A stretch of DNA of 64,000 nucleotides from Globodera rostochiensis (lineage: Eukaryota; Nematoda; Chromadorea; Rhabditida; Heteroderidae), in NCBI GenBank assembly GCA_018350325.1, contig JAEVLN010000014.1:372001-436000 (forward strand). Reading direction: 5' to 3'. A program made the position numbers and the translations under genes. The notes under the pieces are model-generated. The model did no database searches and was not told the DNA's origin. It saw nothing but the letters and a program-made list of their open reading frames with translations. Positions 38,085-53,000 of the stretch are shown here, in pieces (position 1 is the first letter of the stretch; every line of letters starts with the position of its first letter).

Positions 38085-41000
38085 TTATCGGCCAATTTGT
38101 TGAAAGGACGCCGAGCTAACCAAACTTTGGGTTTCCGTTTCGTACTAAAATTTAAAAAAAACAATTTTCTGAACAAATTTTTTCGCGCTTTTTACTCACC
38201 CGACACTCCGTTTTTAGCCGAACAAATTCCTTCGCAATTTCGTCAATTTGTCGTTGACTCAATATCCTAAGCAAAATCAGTCCCGTCTCGTCGATGTGCA
38301 GGCGTCGGCCAAGTTGCACCCAGCAGGCGCAGGAACCTGCACAAATTTTATGCAAAATTTAAATTTTAAACCAAAAGTTCAATGGCGAGAATATGTCTAA
38401 TTCAATTTTATATTGCGATTTGAAAAAAAAAATGACTTTGTTTAAACTTTAAACTAATAAAGGTTTTAATGATTGAATAATTGGGGGAGCCGCTGATCAC
38501 TGACTACCTAATTGATCTCAGAAACTGAAAACCGCTAAAAATAAATAACAAATAAAAAATCAAATTAAAAAACAAATAAAAAATTTAAAAATTCTAACTT
38601 AAAGTTAATTTTTATTTGTTTTGTTTTTTTTGCAATCCCGAAATTAACGAAGATTAGTTGTTGGAGTAAATGTTTTGAGCTTAAAAGCATAAAAAGAAAA
38701 ATAAATAAAAAAATATTGGGGAATTTGCGCGCGCGCTTGCCTTGTTCAAGCACTTGGGCCAACTGCAGCACGCCCACGCCGACAATGCGATCCTCACGCG
38801 CGAAGCAGTAATCCTTCACTTGGAACATCAGCTCGTAATTCTCCGGCTCGCCTTCGTTGCCGATGAAACTGTTTGATTATAATTAATTAAATATTATTTA
38901 TATATAATTTAAATATTTTTGTAAATTTATTAAAATTTAACAAACAAAAAACAACAATATTTTAAAATAAAATATTTAACAAATAAAAATTCAAATAATT
39001 TAAATAATTGTATATTAAACAAAAGCAACTAAATATTTATAAGTTTTAAATAATTAATAATTTTAAATCATTAAAAGAAATTACAAATGCATTGTCTCGT
39101 TGAATTTCGGTGTCCACGTGTTGCTTTGCGATTTTGTTGCCATTTTCCTCTTTTTGTCCGCCAAATGCGGGCCCACCAAGTGCACCTCCACAAACGGTTT
39201 GAACGTGCCGGAACCGGTAATTTGCCATCGAAGATCGTTGGCGGCAATCACTGACAAAAAAAAATGTATTAATTATTATTATTATATTATTATTAAATAT
39301 TTATTATGACATTGCAATTATAAAATTTCTAAAAAATATTTTTCCCCTCTCGCGCACCTTTGACCGTGATTTTCTGCTCTCCAGTATGCGGATGATTGAA
39401 CAAGTCCACCTGGACGCTGACCTCGCCCACCGGCTGATCTTGCGACGGCAAATCTGGAATTTTCATTTAATTTTAATTAATTATATACTCATATCCCGCT
39501 CCAATATTTGGAATTTAATGAATTTGTTTAAAACTTTTTTTCATTTAATTTTAATTAATTATATTTTATTTACTCAAAACCCGGCTCCAATATTTGGAGT
39601 TTTCAATCAATTTGTTTAACTAATAATTAAAAAGGGTCTCGTCTCTAACCCTGCTGTTTTTGGGTTGAAATGAACGTCTTGATCAGCTGTTCCGTCGTTT
39701 GTGTGTACAGCGACAGCGCATATTTTAGCGATTGGAGTTCGGGCGACTTTTCGAAAAACGATTTTTTCAGGCCCTGACCGCCGGCGTGAAAGCACTGAAA
39801 TTGTTTTGTAAACTGAAATTGTTTTGTAAAAAATGAATAATAATAATAATTAAATTGTTTTGTAAAAATGAATCATAATAATGATAATAACATATTCAAT
39901 AATATATTTCAATTAAAATAAATATAAAATGATTCCCCCCCCCCCCCAAATTTACTTCTTTTATTGCGTCCAGCGCCGCGTCGAGCACCGCGCATTGTTT
40001 GGGCGTAAGCGATCGTTCGCTGTCGCGTGCGACTTCCTGCAAATATATTTAGTTGAGAATTAATTTGATAAATTGCATATTTTCAACCAGCCATTTTTAA
40101 AGTGAAAATAGTTTAAACATTAATAAAAATAAAATAAAAATTAATTGTTTAAAATTCATTTTTGAAAATTTTCGTTGGTTTTTGGCCGGTTTCCCTGAGC
40201 ATTCAAAATGCTTCGTTAAAATAGATTTTTGCCCCCCATCCCTGGTTCCATCTACAGATGGTTCTCAATCACCAAAATTTTCCAAAAATTTTTCATTGAT
40301 CTGAACGAATCTCGATCGGTGATTGTTTTTTTTTTTTCTTTTTTTTGAGATTTTACGAGATTCCCGATCAAAATCTCGATCGGTCCGGCAAGTTCGGGCG
40401 CTCTAATTACGTACCATCATGTCCTTGACGGAGCTCATGCCCTTAACGCCCTCCTTCAAATGTGTGGACATCAATTTGGTGACGGCCACTCCGCCAATTT
40501 TGGCGTTCGGTAACTGCTTGAGCAACTGCAAAATAAACAATTTGAAAAAATTTGTGTAATTAAATTAAATTAAATTATAAATATTTTACCGCTTTTTCCG
40601 ACGAACCCAACGGGGGCAGCACCACAAATTTCTCCATGCTCACAATGGTAATTTTCCAAAGCTCCTGCAAATTAATTATTACTAAATTTTGAATTATTTT
40701 ACAATTTTTGTTTTGGGACCTTTAAAATGTATTTGAGCACAGTTTTTTCGCATTGTTTGGCGTAGCGTTGCAGCGAGTCCTCCAGCAAATCCATCAGCGG
40801 TTCCAACACGAGGTCCACCTCCTAGAAGAAAAAATCCAACTTTTTTTTATTAAATATTTAAACATTATTCAATTTAATTAACAATTTAGGAGAACCTATT
40901 TGAATAAGTTCTAAAAACCCCTCAAAATATGTGCTAAAAATGGGGAAAATGGCTTATTTGTTAAAATTGTTTAATTTTAGCTAAAACCATTCCACAACTG

Positions 41001-44000
41001 TAAATGAACAACTACTTTATCTTGTTTTGGAAATTTTATTTAAAAAATTTCGGAAAATATCAATGATCCTTAGTCGAGTATTTTTTTAAAAATTTAAATT
41101 CTCAAAAATTAAAAACTAAATTCACTATTCAATAGCAAAAATTCCAAAATTTTAGTACTTTCAAAAAACCCAGAGAGATTTTGTCAAGAAAATTTAAAAA
41201 TATATGAATTTTTATTGACAAAAGGAATTTTTCAAAAAATGCCAAATTAAGTTCTTAGATTCTAAAAGCCCAAAACAGTATTTTATTTAAAAAAACAAAA
41301 ATTAAAAATAAAAAGATTCGAGGCAAATTACCCCTGCCATTTGGCTCTTCTGCAGCTGCGGGCCCTTGATCTTGGCAAGCAGTACACCGAGCTTGTTGAT
41401 CTGCTCCTGAATGCCATGCTCAAGGCTGATAACAAATTGAGCGGACAGCTTGTCCAGCACGTTGTTCAGCTGACGAAGAAAAAAAATAATGAATCATTTT
41501 TATTATTTTATATAATTAAATAAACATTTAGTACCTTTTTCTGCAGGTTGTTCAACACTTTGTTGGAGTCCGAGTCCAAATTTGGCCCTCCCATATTTTC
41601 GTAAATTTTCTCAAGTTGTACCCTAAAAAATTTATTTATTTATTTTTGTTTGTTTTATTTTTTAATATTTATTTGTGTACCTTAATTGTTGCACATTGTT
41701 CATCAAAATGCACGCCAATTTTTCGCTGCTCATAAATTTGGCAAAATCTTTTTGCACCATGTCGGCATAGGCCAGCAACACTTTGTTCAGCTAATTTCAA
41801 TAAGTTCAATTTTATAGAAATATTTTTATTTTATTTTATTTTGATATTTAATAGTTTGTTTAAATTACAAGTTAAAAAAATCATCTTTTTCTTTGTACAT
41901 GCAAATTTTTCAAGCTTATTCAATAAAAAAATAATAATTAATTAGAAATAAAGGTCAAAATTCCGATTTCCGTCATTTTTAGGGTCAATTCTGATTTTCA
42001 AAAAATTTTGAGGCTTCGGAATTACGATTTCCGACATTTTTGGGGTCGGGAACGTGAACATTTTGGGGTCGGAATCCCGATTTCCGGAAAATTTTAAAGC
42101 CTCGAAATTCCAAATTTCCGAAATTTTTTGAGGTCATTGGTGCCCATCCCTGCTTAATACACACCGTTGTTGAGAAGCGTCGCATCATTTCCACGTACAC
42201 TTCCGGATTTGGGCAGTCCATCTGAATTTTGTTTTTTTGTTAATTTTTGATTCAAAATTTGTTTAATTTTGACCAACCTGTTTGAGCACTTTTAGAGCCT
42301 CGTTGAGCTGCGTGAACACGTCCACCACCGAATTGCTGAATTTGGTGTGTTCCGAAGTTTGCGGGAAATTGTCCGCCTTGTCCCGGTTGTAGGCGTTCCG
42401 TAAAATGTCCTAAAATTAAATTTAAACTAAATTTAATTTAATTTTTAATTTAAAAAAGACACCATCGAATGTTCGTCGTTCTCGTTGAGCCAATCCATAA
42501 CAAATGGGACAAACCACCTAAAAACATGGGGACAAATGGTCTACAAAAAGATGGCCTAAAGCAAAGCTAATGTTTGGGGAGTCATTTTAAAGAAAAATCG
42601 ATGGCAAATTTTGTGGATGGAAGCCTAAAAACTGACGAAATTTGAGCTGTTAAAATGCAATTTTTTGGTCTTTTGGTCTAACAAATGCATAAAATTTAAT
42701 TTACGGTCATCGGACGTCGGTCAAAAAATGGTGGAAAATCGACACAGAGAAATTAGAAAAAATTGAATTGCTCATTTTTGAAAAAGATACTAAAATTGTT
42801 ACGGATTTTTTCAATTTAAAATATTTCAAAATTAAAAATTAATACTTTTTAAATTAGAAAAAATTGGTGCTCATTTTTGAAAAAGATACTAAAATTGTTA
42901 CGGATTTTTTCAATTTAAAATATTTCAAAATTAAAAATTAATAGTTTAAAAATGTTATGTTTGGCATTATGCATTCCAAAAATATAAAAATTGTTGGCAG
43001 ACGGAGGAAACAAATTCACCCACAAATAATAATAATAATAAGGACGGGAATGGACAAAATCTTGCCCACCCCCCGCCCGCCCAAATAAATGCTCATTAGA
43101 CCGAGAAAAAGTCGTCCGTCCAGCAGAGAAACAGAGACAACAATTTTTGCATAAAAAATGAGTGACAACCGATGAAAAATTTTGGCTTTTATGGGTTTGC
43201 CAAAGTTATGTAAAATAGCTTTTAAAATTTGTGTAAAATAATTTAATGTTTTTTTAGTTAAATGAAAAAAATTAAAATAGGTAGGTTATATATTTTATGC
43301 ATAATGCCAATGCATTTAAAACAAAAAAGAATTTTTAAAATTAAAATAAAAGAAATTTGGCGTCCCGTAACAAATTAAAAACTTTCGCCAGGGAAAGTTA
43401 CGTAAAAATTGTTTTATTAAAAATGATTTTTTAAAATTAAAAAATAATAATAAAAATGAATTTTAAAAATTAAAATAAAAAATTCGCCCGCCACTCACTC
43501 GGGAAATTCCGGGATGGACTCCTTGTACTGGGGAAGTTCGGCCACATATTTCGAATAGAAAGACTTTACGCGGAAATATAAATTCTGAAAATATATTTAT
43601 CATTAAATTTGTGAACAAATTTAAAAATCCGACCATATAATCTGGTGTTTTGCATCGTTTTGTCTTTGCATGCTCTGAAAAGGGGAAAAGGAAAGATTTT
43701 GCCAACAATTGTCGTTTAAAATTTTTTTTTGTGTTAAGATTTTTTATTTTTAGGATTTTCTAGCAAATAAAATGAATAAATTTGTTCAATTATTTTTGAA
43801 TTAGAATAATTTTAAAATTGCAATTTATTGTTAGCTTTAAGCCCCAACTTACCGAGCAACGCATCTTTCAGGTCCGTTTTGTACAAATTCCATAAGGTCG
43901 CAGCGGACAGTTGGCCAACTAAAAAATGCAAAATGATTAGCTAATTACCCCTAATTTAAATTAATTTTCTACAAAACATAATTCTTGCGGGCATTGGCTA

Positions 44001-47000
44001 ATTACCCCTAATTTAAATTAATTTCTACAAAACATAATTCTTGCGGGCATTGGCTAATTACCCCTAATTTAAATTAATTTCTACAAAACATTTACCGTTT
44101 AATTCTTGCGGGCATTGGCTAATTACCCCTAATTTAAATTAGTTTCTACAAAACATTTACCGTTTAATTCTAATTGGCTAATTATCCCTAATTTAAATAA
44201 TTTTCTACAAAACATAATTCTTGCGGGCATTGGCTAATTATCCCTAATTTAAATTAATTTTCTACAAAACATAATTCTTGCGGGCATTGGCTAATTATCC
44301 CTAATTTAAATTAATTTTCTACAAAACATAATTCTTGCGGGCATTGGCTAATTACCCCTAATTTAAATTAATTTCTACAAAATTTACCGTTTAATTCTTG
44401 CGGGAATTGGCTGAGTACCGGTGTGTAAATGTTCTTGTCGTCTTCAATTATGCCCATCATGTACTCGATGAACTCGGACCAGAACTTCACCGACTCCTCC
44501 GACGGTTCGCACTTTTCACAGCACGTGTCGAACATCAAATGATAGGTGGTCTTAAAAAAGTTTAATTTAATTCGAATTGCTATCTGATAAAAAAAGTGTA
44601 ACTTTAAAATAAAAATTTCTTTTTAAAATAAAGATTTGACAAAAAAATATTATTTTTTTTTAAATCCCAGCCGGTGATAGCCTTAAAACGGTTTGAATTC
44701 AGAGGAAATATTCGAAAATTTGGCGAAATGTTGTCCTCTTGGGAATTTTGCTTCCCGGTTTAAACCGAGACGAATGAATAGCGCCAAAATTGGCTAGGAT
44801 TGGGGCATTTCACACAGCAAAACATTTCCTCCACTTTTTAGACTGACGAAAAACCAATCAAAAATTTGTACTAAAAAACTTTTTTTTTAAATTTCAGTTT
44901 TAATATAAAAAAATGCTCTAAATATAAAACAGAAAATTGGGGGGGGGGGGGGGGGAGTGGGTTTGTCATTATTGAAGGTAAATTGTATAAACATTTAAGT
45001 TTTAGCTTAAAATTGGCACAAAATGCCAAATGCATCGGATGTGCCCCCGAGGGGCTAAAAAGTACGCCGAGCGCATTTAATATTTATACACCCCCAGGGG
45101 AAAATTGTTGGCCACAAAAAAGCAATGCCCGCGGGCGGTGAAACAAATTTTTGTTTGCTGTAAATTTGTTGCCTGCAGAAAGGTATTAAAAATAAATGCC
45201 CCCAAAACGCACTGTCAAAAGTTCAAATATGTAAATTATTTTATTTGCAAAAAAGTTTCCCATTAACACCCAAAATTTATAAAAATTTAAATTCAGAGTT
45301 AAATTTAAATGAAAAATAAAAAGATTATAACAATTTTTATAAACAATTTTTACACCTCCATACACGCTTTGGCACATTCTCTGACCACATTGGACGCCCG
45401 AGGGGGACTTGCCAATTCGAGAACCTTAAAGATTAAAAAATAAATTTAAAATTTATAAAAAGTTTTCCAACTTTCATTCGAAAAAATGTGATGGAGGTGA
45501 GCAAATCGACGGTGGATTTCAAATCTCGCAGCTTGGCGGAGTTGGATGATGGGAAATACTTCTGAAAATAGAATTTTTAAATTAAAAGAAAAATTTTTAT
45601 TGCAAAAAATTATTTAAATAAATTAAAAAAACATTTTTTTCATTTTCTCCATAATTTACACCAAATTGTTTTTTTTTCTTTTATTTTTACTAAATTTTGG
45701 CCATCTTTTGCCTAAATTTACACCAAATTTGCTCCATAACAAGAACATAGGGCTGGCTAGTTGGATTATTATTTTTAACACAAAATTTATTTTCCATATT
45801 TTCTTAGCATTTCTCCATTTTCGTACCAAAATTTTTTGGATTTTCGATCGATTTTCTCCATGCTTTTTGCTCCCGTCCAGCAGCTCCTCACTCTTCTCCA
45901 TAAAATGAATGATCAACACTTCGGAGACACGCTCCAGTGCCGGCCCCACGCCGTCCGGCACCGCCGGGCTCGAATGGCGGCGCTCAGCCGCGCCATCTTC
46001 CGCCTCCAGCGCCGCAGACTTTGGGCGCCGGGCCCAGCGCCGAATAGAGCCGGCACGACGACCACCGCCCGTTTTGGACGCGCCCGACACGTTGAGGAAA
46101 CTTTGCATATTTTTTGTGCGTTCTTTTTACTATTTTCTTTAATAAAAAACGATGTAAAAAGTTAAATAAATTTTGTTGGCCCCTTAGGCGTTTTTTTGTT
46201 TCAAAATTGCGCAGGCTTTTGAAGGTTATGCGCGCGGTTGGGTAGGTCTTCGCGAGCGAGTCAAGGTTGTGCTGCTTTGGCAGCAGACGGTGAGTGTGTA
46301 AATGAATGAATGAGAATGTTGATGTTATCGTCATCCCCAAAACGGTTGCCCGGGGGGACTGTCAATCCGCGAAAATCCCCCCCCCCCCTCCCCTCCTCAG
46401 GGATGATGAAATCGGAAATTTTTTAAATTTTTCAATGTATTTGAGTGCATTGCCCCCCTCGGGGGAGGGGGGGGGGGATTATGGGCTCCCAGATTATGGC
46501 AAAGTGACTAAATTTAACTTTTGCCTAAGGGGGGAGGGGGGAGGGGCTAAGATAAAAAAGAAGCAAAAATAATCCCCCCCCCCCCATAACGAACGCATCA
46601 GTGCTAATATAAACATACATTTGTAAGGTCCTTTTTATGGCAAAAAAAATTGCACTTTTTTAAATGAAAATTTGTTGAAAAAGAAAGAGAGGCGAGGGTA
46701 ATGAGCATTGGAGCATATCAACAAATTGGGTATAAAAATTTACAAAAATTGGATTTACAAAAAAATTGTATTGGTTAATTTAAAAGAATTTTTGAAAATT
46801 GTACAAAATTTGCTTCATTTAAAATAGTAATTATTAGGGCCCGGATTTTATGCCAATTAGGTTTCGATGAAATTAGCAATAAAAAGGCTTTCGTTATGCA
46901 TATTTTTTGGCACTTTTTTGACTCAAATCATTAACAAAAATGCGAAATTTGCATATTTTAAAAATTTCAAAGCATTTTTGGCTAAAAATTGATAATATTT

Positions 47001-50000
47001 TGGCCATTTTTGGTGCATATAAATTCGGGGCCCACATTTTTTAAAATTTTCTTTCATAAAAAGAGTCTTTGGGGGGTCCAACAAACAATGCAACCGTGTT
47101 TCAGTGGTATTCGTTCAATCCCTCCCTTTCGTTTAGGGCATGGGTTCGACTCCGCTTCTATGCGATGTTAATTTTTGAATGTTTATTTTGGTCAGTGATT
47201 TTAAGCCACGTACCGCCCCAGACTGATGGGATATGACTGAATGGTACACCGGGAATGAGACCAATTTTATTTTTTCTATTTTTTTTTGTTTTGTTTTTTA
47301 CAATAAAATTATATTTAGTCAGGGATACAAGATGCCAAAACAGATGTGCCCGAAATTATCAGTTCCCAAAACATGTCGGACGGAATTCCGCAAATTCGAG
47401 CAAAATTTTAAACTTTTAAAAACTTGAAAAAAACAATTTTAAATTCCACTTTTCTCTAATATGTTTAAAAGATTTCAAAAGTTATTTTTATTGTCTGAAA
47501 AACTGATCCGAAACACGTGCCAGTTTTTGTGAAAATTCCCGGATTTTTTGCCAAAAAGCCACGGAATCCGGCACAGAATTTGAAAGATTTGAGTTTTTGT
47601 CCATGAAATTGCAAAAAAAAAAAACAATAAAAATGTTAATTAATTTGATACAATAAAATAAAAATAGGAATGAATACGGTATTATTTTGCCAAACCTAAA
47701 CTTGTGATTGTACATTCTTTTGCCATTTTGCTTATAATAAAATATGCATTTTACGCGGAGGCGTGCCGCGACAGGTGAATTTGTTGTTGCCATTTTAGAA
47801 AGAAAATTGGACCCAAAAAGGCAGAAGTTAAGAAGGTTAAGTTACTTTTTATGGTTTTTTGGCCTTTTCTCTCAAACATTTGACATTTTTGCAGCGCCAA
47901 TTAATTATAAATAAAACAAAATGAACAAAAAAAAAAAGCGTCTTTTTTTGTGGGTTTAAATTATGGAGAAAATTGGAATTTATCACCAATTTTAAATAAA
48001 TACAAAATTTATTTATAATTAACAAATCGTTAATCAATCGAGTACATTTAATTTAAAGAATTTAAGGAGAAAATTTGATATTTTTTAAACAATTTTTATA
48101 AATTTAACAACAAAAAAGAGTAAAAAGTTTCACCCTGTACATGCCGAGGTCGATGCGCAACGAATTGTGCAGTTGGTCCAAAAGTTTCACAAAACGGTCC
48201 TTGCCAAAATTGGTGGCGTTGAAACGGTCGGGCGCAGAAACAGCGGCCTAAAAATTATTGATGTAATTTTCATTTTAATAAAAAAAAATTAAAAATTAGG
48301 AAAAAAAATGTTTTTTTGTTTAAATTGTTACTATTCTAATTTAATAGCAATTCATAATTTATGCGCACGCATTTTTAAATAAATAAAATTTAAATATTTT
48401 ACGGTTGCAGTCGCGTGCGCATAATGCGCGTTGATGTTTGCCAACAGCATGGACAGCACGGCGGGCACGCCGACGCACATGTATTTGGTGCACAGACACG
48501 CAAAATGAGTCATGGCCTGAATGGCATTTGTAAATTTTGTTTAAAATTGTTTCTGTTTTTTGCATTTAAAATGTTTATAAATATGTTAAAATTGATTCTG
48601 TTATTCATTAAAATTGGTAATTTAAATGTTTTCATTTTCATGTTCTACAATATTTCATTTTTGTTACACAGTGCCGTAACTAGAGTTCGGACTTGAGGAC
48701 CGATCGACAATCTCAAAAAGTCTCGAAAAAATATCGGTAATCGTCGATCAACTTTCGATCGAGCATCTCAAAAAAAAAAAATCTCGTCGAGATTTCGATC
48801 AAGAATCTAGAAAAAATCTAGTCGAGATTTACCCAAAGATTTCGATCAAGAATCTACAAAAAAGCTCGTCGAGATTTCGATCGAGAATCTCGATCGGTCC
48901 GATCTCTAGCCATAGCTATGGTGCCGTGCCGCGTATATGCCGCTCTGTTATTCATTCATTCATTTACCTGGTAAATCTGCTCAATACCGTAGCGCATGGC
49001 GAACTCCTCCACAATCTCCTGGCCACATTCGTCAAAATACAGTCGCCATGCATCGTCCGGTGTGGCCGCCGTCGCATCCGGACCCCCGGCGCCCGCCGCC
49101 AATTGTTGCTGTAGAAGTTGTTGTTGGTGCTGTGGCAGGCGCACATCGTCGTCCTTGTATTGGTACTGAAAAAAAACTCTATTAATCATCTCTGATATTT
49201 TTATTCAAAAAAATTAATAAAAAAAAGTTTTATTAAAAATGTAATTTTTTGAATATATTGGACGAGAGCGGAAATTCAAATTGCAAAAACGGGGAGTTTA
49301 TTAGAGTAAAAATCCGGGCCCGAACGACCGGGATTCTTGATCAAATCTCGGTACTTTTCGATTGAAATTTTTAAGGTTTCAAGAACGATGGAGATTTTTC
49401 TGTGATCTCTCAATCGTTTAATTTTTTTCGAGATTCTTGATCAAACTCTCTCAAGCCCTTTCTCTAGATTTCAGTCCCGTAAAAACTCTTTGCGTCCCGT
49501 GGTGCCATTCAAAACCGTATGTGTGCCGTACCAAAAACAAATGTTCATGCAGACATGTGTACTGTAGATGGTACGGTGCCAGCCGCTCCTCGCCTTTGAT
49601 GTCCACCTTGATGTGCAGTCGGATTGCCCCGCTTACAACAGATTTGTCTGTCCGTTTCTCTGCATGCAAAAAGATTAAATGATTTAATAGCAATAATTAA
49701 TAACCCATTTAAGGGTAATAATGATTGTTTAAATTATTTAAATTTTTTGTGTTATTTTTAACAACAAAAAAAATCGCACCCAAATTATACCACACGTCCA
49801 TCTCGCCGGACAGCGTGCGAACTTCGATGATTGTTTGGCCCAAAAAGTCGTCCGATTCCCGCGTCAGTTTTTGCCTCAATTTGCTCTTCAGGTCGTTGTC
49901 CTCGTCCCAGACGCGGACTTTGATTCGGTCCGTCGAATTGTGGCACTCACTGAAATCATCGTGCGTTTATATTATTATTAAATTGAAATTGAAATTATTT

Positions 50001-53000
50001 AAATTTCATACATTATTTAATAATATAAAATAGTGTTGGCACCCCGACGATCGGGGAGGGAAAAGTCGGGGATCGGGGGTTTGTCGGGTTTGGAAAGGTC
50101 GTCTATCGGAGAGTTTACAAATTGTTGGAGTCGGGGTTGTCAGGGAAGACACTGTCGGGGATCGGAGTCGGGCGTTGGTCCAAAATTGTCGGGGAGTGGG
50201 GTCGGGGTTTTCGGGGTCGGGGTTTTCGGGGTCGGGGTTTTCGGGGTCGGGGGAGGGGGAGGGTGCCAGTCCGAATATAAAATATAATTTAAATAGAATT
50301 TTTTATGCACCTAAAAAGAATTTTAAAAGTCAATTACAGGAATTTTATTATGGCAAAATGTTTTAATGTATAATTAATTTCGCACTTATTTAATTTATAT
50401 TTTTAATTATTTAAACCTAACATAAATAAAATATTAGTTAAGTTCAATTTTTTAATTTGTCTAAACGCCCTCACAATGTGAACTTTTCGTTCCACACCGG
50501 GTTCAGCTCCTGGTGAATGGTGCGTGTCCGTTTGCGCACTTTGCCCACCTGTGCCGTCACGTACGGGTCACTTTTGCCGGTTTTGTCTTTGCCGCTCAGC
50601 CCTTTGGCACAAATCACTGCGCAAATTGGCAAAATGTGTATTTTTAATAGTTTTTTTAGAAAAATCAAATAATTTTAAGCCTTAACTAACCGGTCAATTG
50701 AATTTTGGCACTCCATTTTGAGCTGCCCTCCAGAATTGAGTTTTTGACGGCACGAAGGGTCTGTTTAATTTTAAAAAAATTTAAATAACTATTAATTCTT
50801 CGTTTTTTTTTTTGTTCCCACGTTCATGAAAAATTGGTTTTATTTTTATTATTTGGAAATTCTCACCCAAATTCTGATAACTTAAAATTCAGAATTTTTT
50901 TTTTAAATTGTTTTACATACATATAAATAGGGTAGCACGGGACCGGGATTTTTTGGAAAAAACCGGGACTAAAGGGGACGAAAAAGACGTTTTTGGAAAA
51001 AACCGGGACAATTTGTAACTGATATGAGTTTGAAAAAACCGGGACCAGATTCAGTCCCAGAAAAGACTTTTAGTACTGGTCCCGGTCCCGTGGCTAACAG
51101 TGGTTGAATTACTGTAATTAATTTTTAATTAGTTGAAATTTGGCCACCCCACCTCCTGCTGCGTTTTGTCGTCGACGCCGAACGAATTGGCGATGCGTCC
51201 GAACGTCTCCGGTTTGTTGCGTTCCTGCGCCTTCATTCGGTCCCGAATGACGGCAATCAAATTTTGTGCCCGATCGCCCTCCCCGTGCTTATTGCTTTTC
51301 TCGGCAGCCCCTTAACAATTTAAAATTTAAATCATTTAATTTTAGCGTTTTTTATTATTACTTTGTAGACAATCCGCACTGAGCAATTCTCGGCACTTTT
51401 CATGCACTTTTACACCGCATTCAGAGCAGCGAAGGCCTGGCACAAATATTAGCATAATTTTGATGACAAAAAATGACAAAAATTGTTTATAAAAATATTA
51501 TTTAAGACAAAAATTATATTTTCATTAACTAAAAAATATTAGCATAATTTTGAAAACAAAAAAAAAGTTGCATCCTCACCTTGCCTAGCGAGCCCCCACA
51601 AGAGACCTTCACACTCGTAGCACCAAGTGGGAGTCTGAAGAATTTATTTTTGAAAAAAAATTTATTTTTAAATTAAAATTTGAAAATTAAATTGTTTATT
51701 TTAAAATACCTACTTTTTATGCATTAAAATAGCCAAAATATGCATTTTTTTAATCAATTTTTTTGCCAAAATTTGCAAAATTTCGTTGAATTTGAGTCAA
51801 AAAATGGTCAAAATAATCCCAACTTATTGCACCACCTGAAAGTTTGTTGTACAAAAATTATGCGGTGTCGTGGCACTGATCGGGTAAATCAGTGCCTGAA
51901 GGCACTTTCTGTAGACGAGTTGCTTCTGGAAAAATTAAATTTATGCTTAATTTTTTTAATTTTATTTACTAAATAACTAATAAAAACATTTTTATAATTT
52001 CACAATTTGAATAAATTTTCCAAATTTTTTTACTGAAATTATTCTTCAATTCGCAACATTTGATTTCACATGATTTTCTTCAGTGTTAATACCGATGAGA
52101 ACAAATTATTAAAAATTGTAACAAAATTTTAAGAATTTAATATTAAAAAAAAATCTGTCCAAAATATGTTAAAATAACAAAAAGCGGGCAAAAAGGGGGG
52201 AAAAGCATTTCTTTGGGTTTATTTATTTTAGTTTTTACCGTTTAAATTTTTCAATGCAATTTTTAGCGTAAAATTCTCACCAAATTTTGGTCCTGCGCCG
52301 TTGTTTTGGCCGCCGTTGCCAGCGCCGTGCGTTTGGTGGCCATTGTCTAAAATTTGTTTTAAAAATTTCAAAATTAAAATTAAAAAATTAATTATTCCAC
52401 TCCAAACATAAAATAAATAAAAAAAGCTGGGGGGGGCATTAATTTGTGTGCGAATTGTGACTTTACGTAACACAAGAATGTGTTGGGTTATCAGCGCCGG
52501 GGGGCAATAAAAATTCGTGCAATGGGCGCGATAAAAATTAAAATTTGTGATTTGTGATTTTTGATATTTGAAATAAAAATTTCGTAATTAATTTAATTTT
52601 TTAATCACTTTACAACACATATTTTTGAATTTATTGTGTTAATTTGAAGTTGGTTTTATTGTTTTTGTTCTTTTTATAACTCAAAATATATTTTTTTGTT
52701 CAAAAAATTAGCAAAAATTTCTTTATTATTTAGTAATTTTTTTAACAAACAAAAAATAAAAACCAAAGCAGCAAACTGAGGAAGAAGTGGAGAAAAAGCG
52801 GGGGAAAGCACTTAAAATGGAGTCCAAATTTCAAATTTTCAATTTAAAAGGTCAATTAGTAAATAAATTCATGTTTTTTTCAAATATGTATGAAAAAAAA
52901 TCGATTGTCCAGTTATTGATTGTTTTGTATTTTGATGATTTTAATTTCCTCAATAATTGTTTAAACATTTTGTTGTTTCTTTCTCTTTTTTGGCTAAAAG

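Noticed and set aside
41948..42155. Iterated GATTTCCG/GGGGTCGG segment ending CCCATCCCTG
   Set aside because: It resembles the MITE family at its right end, but I found no matching left end or target duplication.
43927..44400. CRISPR-like regular repeats
   Set aside because: Units are contiguous tandem copies without unique spacers, inside an animal intron.
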